A stretch of DNA of 10,314 nucleotides, taken from contig JAICMT010000025.1 in the NCBI GenBank assembly GCA_025929125.1, forward strand, positions 1-10,314. Direction: 5' to 3'. Below the pieces are notes generated by a model that made no database searches, had not been told where the DNA came from, and saw nothing but the letters and a program-made list of their open reading frames with translations. Positions 7,020 to 10,314 of the stretch are shown here, piece after piece. Source of the DNA: Acidobacteriaceae bacterium. GTDB lineage: Bacteria; Acidobacteriota; Terriglobia; Terriglobales; Acidobacteriaceae. The position numbers and the translations under genes are program-made. Each line of letters opens with the position of its first letter. Position 1 is the first letter of the stretch.

Positions 7020-8009
7020 ATGCGTTTGGGATGGGGGCTGGTGTTCGCTGTTGTGCTCTGTGCCGGGGGCTGGGCACAGTCGGCTGCAGTAGATTCGGAT
7101 GCGGATGGTCTGAGCGATGTGCTTGAGCAGCGTCTGCTGGAGCAGTTTGTCCCGACGTTCGAGATTGGAGCACATGACTGTGCCGTGCGACCTGCAGAGT
7201 TCGCGCGAAATGTGAAGCTGGCACGAGTGCAGGCACAGAACGGGACAATCTATGGACAGGCGTTCCCGTTTCGAACCGCCTCCGGCACTCGTGAAGTCGA
7301 GTTGCACTTCTATCACCTTTGGAGCGACGACTGCGGCCCCCATGGGCATCCGCTGGACGCGGAGCATGTGGCGGTCCTGGTCCGTGCTTCGGGCGAAAAT
7401 TGGAAGGCGCTGTACTGGTACGCGGCTGCGCACGAACAGACAGTTTGCGATGTGAGCCAGATTGCGCGTGCCTCGACCTTGCATGCCGAGACCAAGGGTG
7501 CTCAAGTGTGGGTGTCGCCCGATAAACATGCGTCCTACCTGGATGCCAGATTGTGCAGCGCCGGCTGCGGAGCTGACCGTTGCGAGCAGATGGTCCCGCT
7601 GAGCATCGCGCGCGTGGTGAACCTCGGCGAGGTCGGGCATCCGATGAACGGCGCGGAATTTCCTGAGGCGCCGGGATGGATGCTTGCTGAGAAGATGCAG
7701 CAGGGTAACTTTCCGGTGGAACCTGTCGCGAGGTTGGAGCGGTTGCCCGATACCGAGATTGCGTGGTTTCATCCGGGGCGGCACCCGATGCAAGGGGTGA
7801 TCGGGATCAGCGGCGCGACCGAGGGTGCGATTGGAAGGGGCGGTTCCGAGACGACAGAATCGCTGGGGAAGGCCTCGCAGTCGACCAGCGATGCGATCTC
7901 GGTTGTGGGCGAGTCCTCGGGCGGCGCCGTCGGAACGAGCTACCGCAGAACGACGCACGCGCTCGGGAAATCGGTGAAGGCAGTGGGTAAAGCGGTGGGG
8001 GCACGATAG
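7020..8009 (+). CDS. Secreted Cys/His-rich protein with a calcium-type motif, distantly Vps62-like
   Basis: I cannot name this 329-residue protein. Residues 1-19 or 1-23 form a Sec signal peptide (Arg2, hydrophobic core, small residues before the cut), so it is probably periplasmic or exported. The mature start carries D25-x-D27-x-D29-G-x-x-D33-x-x-E36, the calcium-binding pattern seen in thrombospondin type 3 and similar repeats. The body (about 40-200) has six Cys (54, 105, 143, 179, 183, 188), enough for three disulfides, and many His, with blocks HFYHLW (96-101), HPLDAEH (110-116), YAAAHE (134-139) and DKHASY (168-173). This order of hydrophobic strands ending in D/E-H, A-x-H and K-H-A-S recalls Vps62 (DUF946) proteins; that link is inference. 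The tail (about 258-329) is rich in Gly, Ser, Ala and Thr. The start is bounded by an in-frame TAG at 7008-7010; AAAGG abuts the ATG, so no normally spaced ribosome site is seen. It converges on lspA. Confidence 0.82.
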   Translation: MRLGWGLVFAVVLCAGGWAQSAAVDSDADGLSDVLEQRLLEQFVPTFEIGAHDCAVRPAEFARNVKLARVQAQNGTIYGQAFPFRTASGTREVELHFYHLWSDDCGPHGHPLDAEHVAVLVRASGENWKALYWYAAAHEQTVCDVSQIARASTLHAETKGAQVWVSPDKHASYLDARLCSAGCGADRCEQMVPLSIARVVNLGEVGHPMNGAEFPEAPGWMLAEKMQQGNFPVEPVARLERLPDTEIAWFHPGRHPMQGVIGISGATEGAIGRGGSETTESLGKASQSTSDAISVVGESSGGAVGTSYRRTTHALGKSVKAVGKAVGAR

Positions 8010-8010
8010 G

Positions 8011-8027
8011 CTTTGCCAAGGCGAAAG
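8011..8027. terminator. Weak hairpin between convergent genes
   Basis: CTTTGC pairs with GC-AAAG across one bulged G (8023), leaving a four-base loop, in the 35 bases between the secreted-protein stop and the lspA stop. T content after it is low on either strand, so it is at best a weak bidirectional terminator. Confidence 0.2.
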
Positions 8028-8044
8028 GTTTGCAGCAGCCTGAC

Positions 8045-8590
8045 TTAAGCCTCGGGCTTCTCCGGCTGAAAGATCTCGACCAGCAGAAGGCAAGCGCCAA
8101 TCACGATGCAGGAGTCCGCCACGTTGAAGTCGGGCCAGTGGTAGTGATAAAGATTCACCGCCAGGAAGTCCACGACATGGTGCAGCACAATGCGGTCGTA
8201 CAGGTTTCCAAGAGCGCCACCGAGGATCAGCGCCAGCGCCACCGAGGTGAAGGAAAACGCACGGCCTACCTTCCAGAGCAGCACAAAGACCAGCACGGCA
8301 GCTATCAGCGAGAAGCTGATCAGGCCGATGCGGACGTAGTCCGGCCGCCACGTCTCCATCATGGAGAAGGCGGCGCCGGTGTTAAGCACGTGCGAGAGGC
8401 GGAAGAAGCCCGGGATCACCGGAATGCTATATCCCGGACGAATGTGAGCGACGATCCAAAGCTTGCTCAGGCGGTCCGCCACGATCACCACGGCGGCTAC
8501 AAGGAACAACAAGGGCCGGCGGTCCGCTGTAGAGATTGCCGGCGTGCATCGTGCGAGTGCTTCGTTTTCAGGCATGCTGGTCCAAGACAT
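8045..8590 (-). CDS. lspA: Lipoprotein signal peptidase (signal peptidase II)
   Basis: Inner-membrane aspartyl protease that removes the signal peptide from diacylglyceryl-modified prolipoproteins. The 181-residue protein has the family's four hydrophobic segments (about residues 26-46, 68-77 with 86-107, 114-130, 158-174). Its conserved boxes are VLNTGAAFS (68-76), GGALGNLYDR (124-133), VVDF (139-142) and FNVADS (155-160). D141 and D159 match the catalytic aspartate pair. It is somewhat longer than E. coli LspA (164 residues) because of a polar N-terminal extension of about 25 residues; Met6 is an alternative start, but neither start has a strong Shine-Dalgarno sequence. It follows ileS by only 26 bases on the same strand, the usual ileS-lspA arrangement, so the two are very likely co-transcribed. 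The gap holds a small inverted repeat, ACGAG-TT-CTCGT (8595-8606), just before the start. Confidence 0.95.
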   Translation of the reverse strand: MSWTSMPENEALARCTPAISTADRRPLLFLVAAVVIVADRLSKLWIVAHIRPGYSIPVIPGFFRLSHVLNTGAAFSMMETWRPDYVRIGLISFSLIAAVLVFVLLWKVGRAFSFTSVALALILGGALGNLYDRIVLHHVVDFLAVNLYHYHWPDFNVADSCIVIGACLLLVEIFQPEKPEA

Positions 8591-8616
8591 CGTTACGAGT
8601 TCTCGTTATCAATTTC

Positions 8617-10314
8617 TCAGTTGCTCGTCGCAGCCGCATAAGGTGGAAAGTCGATCGATTCCAAGGCCTCACTGCAGCGCGCGCACACAGTCGGGTAATC
8701 GGCGTTTGAGCCGACATCGTCCGTGTAACGCCAGCAACGATCGCACTTGGATTCCTTCGAGCGCCGGGCTCCAATCTCCGACGGGCCGGAGCCACCAATG
8801 AGCTCCACCTCGGATACATTGAACAGCTCGGGAAGCGACTCTTCATATCGCAGTACAACCGAATCCTCCGAGGCGTTTGCGATCGGAAGGTCGACAATAG
8901 CTTCCAGCGCCTTACCGATTACCTTTTCGCCGCGAAGGTTTTCAAGCTTGGCGAGCACCTCGGTACGAAGCGCAAGCAGCTTCTCCCAGTCAGAAATCAG
9001 ACCGCCGTCTGCGGGCGCCAGCTCTTCGGGTTTGGGAAACAGCTGCAGGTGCACGCTGCCTTGCTTCCCTGGAATGTTCTGCCACACCTCATCCGCCGTA
9101 AAGCTGAGTATCGGCGCGGTCAGCCGAGCCAGTGCGTCCGTGATCTTGTAGATTGCGGTTTGGGCACTCCGTCGTGAGGTATAAAGTTCGCGCTGCGTCT
9201 CATTTCCCACCTTGAACTTTACCGGATACGTATAGAGCCGGTCCTTCAGCACGTCCAGGTAGAACGCCGATAGCTCCGAGTTACAGAACTCGTTCAGCAG
9301 GTGGTAGACACGATGGAACTCCATCTCCTCGTACGCCCTGGTGATCTTTCCCGTCAGCTCCGCTGCTCGCGAAAGGATGTACTGGTCGATCGGCTGCATC
9401 TGGTCGAAGGCCACCGCGTCACCGCCCTCGCTCATGGGCCGCGGGTCAAACTCATGCATATCACCGGTAGCGGGGTCCAACTCGCGCAGGCTCCCCAGGA
9501 GGAAACGGAAGGTGTTCCGCAGCTTCCGGTAGATCTCTTCGGCCAGCCGCTTCAGCAGCGGCAGGCTGGCGACGACATCTTCCCGGAAGTCCACTGAGGC
9601 CACCCAGAGGCGCACAATGTCCCCGCCCAGCTGGTCCATCACCTGCACAGGGTCAATAAAGTTGCCCAGCGACTTCGAGAGCGCGCGCCCCTGCTCGTCC
9701 AGCGTCCACCCGTAGGTGGCGACCTCCTTGAACGGTGCGCGATTGTGCATGCCGATCCCGCACAGCAGGGAAGACATGAACCATCCGCGATGCTGGTCGC
9801 CGCCCTCGGCATACAGGTCGGCGCGCGGGTCCGGATCCCCCGGCGCCTGCTGCGTGTCTTTGTCGAAGTCGAGCACGGCGTGGGAGCTGGCGCCGGACTC
9901 GAACCATACATCCAGAATGTCCATCTCCTTGCGGAACTCGCCGTGTCCGCAGCTCTCGCAGGTGGTTCCCGGCGGAAGCATCTGCTCCGGTGTATGGATG
10001 TACCAGGCATCGGCGGATTCCCGCATGAAGAGCTCTACAACGCGCCTGTTGATCTCCCGATCCTTCAGTGGCTCTCCGCATTTGCGGCAGAGGAAGACAG
10101 CAATCGGCACGCCCCACACGCGCTGCCGCGAGATGCACCAGTCCGGCCGCGTCGCGACCATGTTCGTGATCCGTTCCTGACCCCAGCCAGGATCCCAAGT
10201 CACGCGCGTAATCTCTTCCAGTGCTCGCTGCCGAAATGTAGCCTGGCTGCCGTCAGGAGCTGTCATCGGCGTCTCCATCGCGATGAACCACTGCTCGGTA
10301 GCCCGCGTGATCAC
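8617..10314 (-). CDS. ileS: Isoleucyl-tRNA synthetase, 5' end beyond window edge
   Basis: Class I synthetase that charges tRNA-Ile in the cytoplasm. Only the last 565 codons are inside the window. The frame is open to the right edge and the first visible codon (GTG) is internal: it begins VITRATEQWF, mid-protein in this family, so about 40% of a usual 930-residue protein, including the HIGH motif and most of the editing domain, is missing. Fragment numbering: WCISRQRVWG at 59-68, a zinc-ribbon-like insertion with CRKC (76-79) and CESC (119-122), DVWFESG (135-141), GGDQHRGWF (171-179), and the KMSKS loop as ALSKSLGN (211-218, bases from 9684 downward). The anticodon-binding region follows. The C-terminal zinc domain is complete with CDRCW (524-528) and CARC (544-547), which indicates the common IleRS1 type. 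Stop at 8617-8619, then lspA after 26 bases. Any leader control of ileS would be outside the window. Confidence 0.96.
   Translation of the reverse strand: MITRATEQWFIAMETPMTAPDGSQATFRQRALEEITRVTWDPGWGQERITNMVATRPDWCISRQRVWGVPIAVFLCRKCGEPLKDREINRRVVELFMRESADAWYIHTPEQMLPPGTTCESCGHGEFRKEMDILDVWFESGASSHAVLDFDKDTQQAPGDPDPRADLYAEGGDQHRGWFMSSLLCGIGMHNRAPFKEVATYGWTLDEQGRALSKSLGNFIDPVQVMDQLGGDIVRLWVASVDFREDVVASLPLLKRLAEEIYRKLRNTFRFLLGSLRELDPATGDMHEFDPRPMSEGGDAVAFDQMQPIDQYILSRAAELTGKITRAYEEMEFHRVYHLLNEFCNSELSAFYLDVLKDRLYTYPVKFKVGNETQRELYTSRRSAQTAIYKITDALARLTAPILSFTADEVWQNIPGKQGSVHLQLFPKPEELAPADGGLISDWEKLLALRTEVLAKLENLRGEKVIGKALEAIVDLPIANASEDSVVLRYEESLPELFNVSEVELIGGSGPSEIGARRSKESKCDRCWRYTDDVGSNADYPTVCARCSEALESIDFPPYAAATSN

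Noticed and set aside
7020..7085. Cys14 in the signal peptide of the secreted protein as a lipoprotein site
   Set aside because: The residues before it (V-V-L-C) lack the small residue at -1 needed for a lipobox, and good signal peptidase I sites follow at residues 19-23.
6939..8351. Minus-strand open frame of 470 codons across the secreted-protein gene and part of lspA
   Set aside because: Antisense to a gene with a convincing signal peptide and motif content, and overlapping lspA in another frame. The product is Arg/His/Leu-rich without domains, as expected of a GC-rich shadow frame.

Overview
The window reads as an ordinary chromosomal segment of a moderately GC-rich Gram-negative bacterium, most likely an acidobacterium of the Terriglobia type. 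The sequence shows a GC-rich coding strand, an ileS-lspA pair, a methionyl-tRNA synthetase with a C-terminal OB-fold, a hexuronate-transporter-like MFS protein, and a secreted protein whose overall pattern I associate with that lineage. The taxonomic call is inference from family resemblance, not from a marker gene.

Layout, left to right. A metG gene (minus strand, 3' end cut by the left edge) lies downstream of an MFS anion:cation symporter gene on the same strand, 102 bases apart. After a 243-base gap comes uvrA, also on the minus strand, encoding a long UvrA (about 1,020 residues) with two lineage-type insertions. A 1.4 kb stretch on the plus strand follows: a tiny class IVb (Flp/Tad-type) prepilin gene divergent from uvrA, then, after a 112-base AT-rich gap, a gene for a secreted Cys/His-rich protein with a calcium-type D-x-D-x-D-G motif and a distant resemblance to the Vps62 family. 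It converges on the lspA-ileS pair (minus strand), where ileS is cut by the right edge and so lacks its N-terminal third or more.

How the parts work together: metG, ileS, lspA and uvrA are housekeeping genes (tRNA charging, lipoprotein maturation, nucleotide excision repair). ileS-lspA is a classic co-transcribed pair. The plus-strand pocket with the pilin and the secreted protein is the accessory part. Both products are exported, and both gene starts are preceded by short repeated elements spaced by about 20 bases that look like regulator sites. The pilin has none of its Tad assembly machinery in this window.

I found no transposon, CRISPR array, tRNA, rRNA or complete new system. The items most worth a second look are the alternating GGGAATG/TCCCCC block before the pilin gene, the tandem TTATCTTC repeats beside an extended -10 before the secreted protein gene, the secreted protein itself, and altered motif residues in the two aminoacyl-tRNA synthetases.
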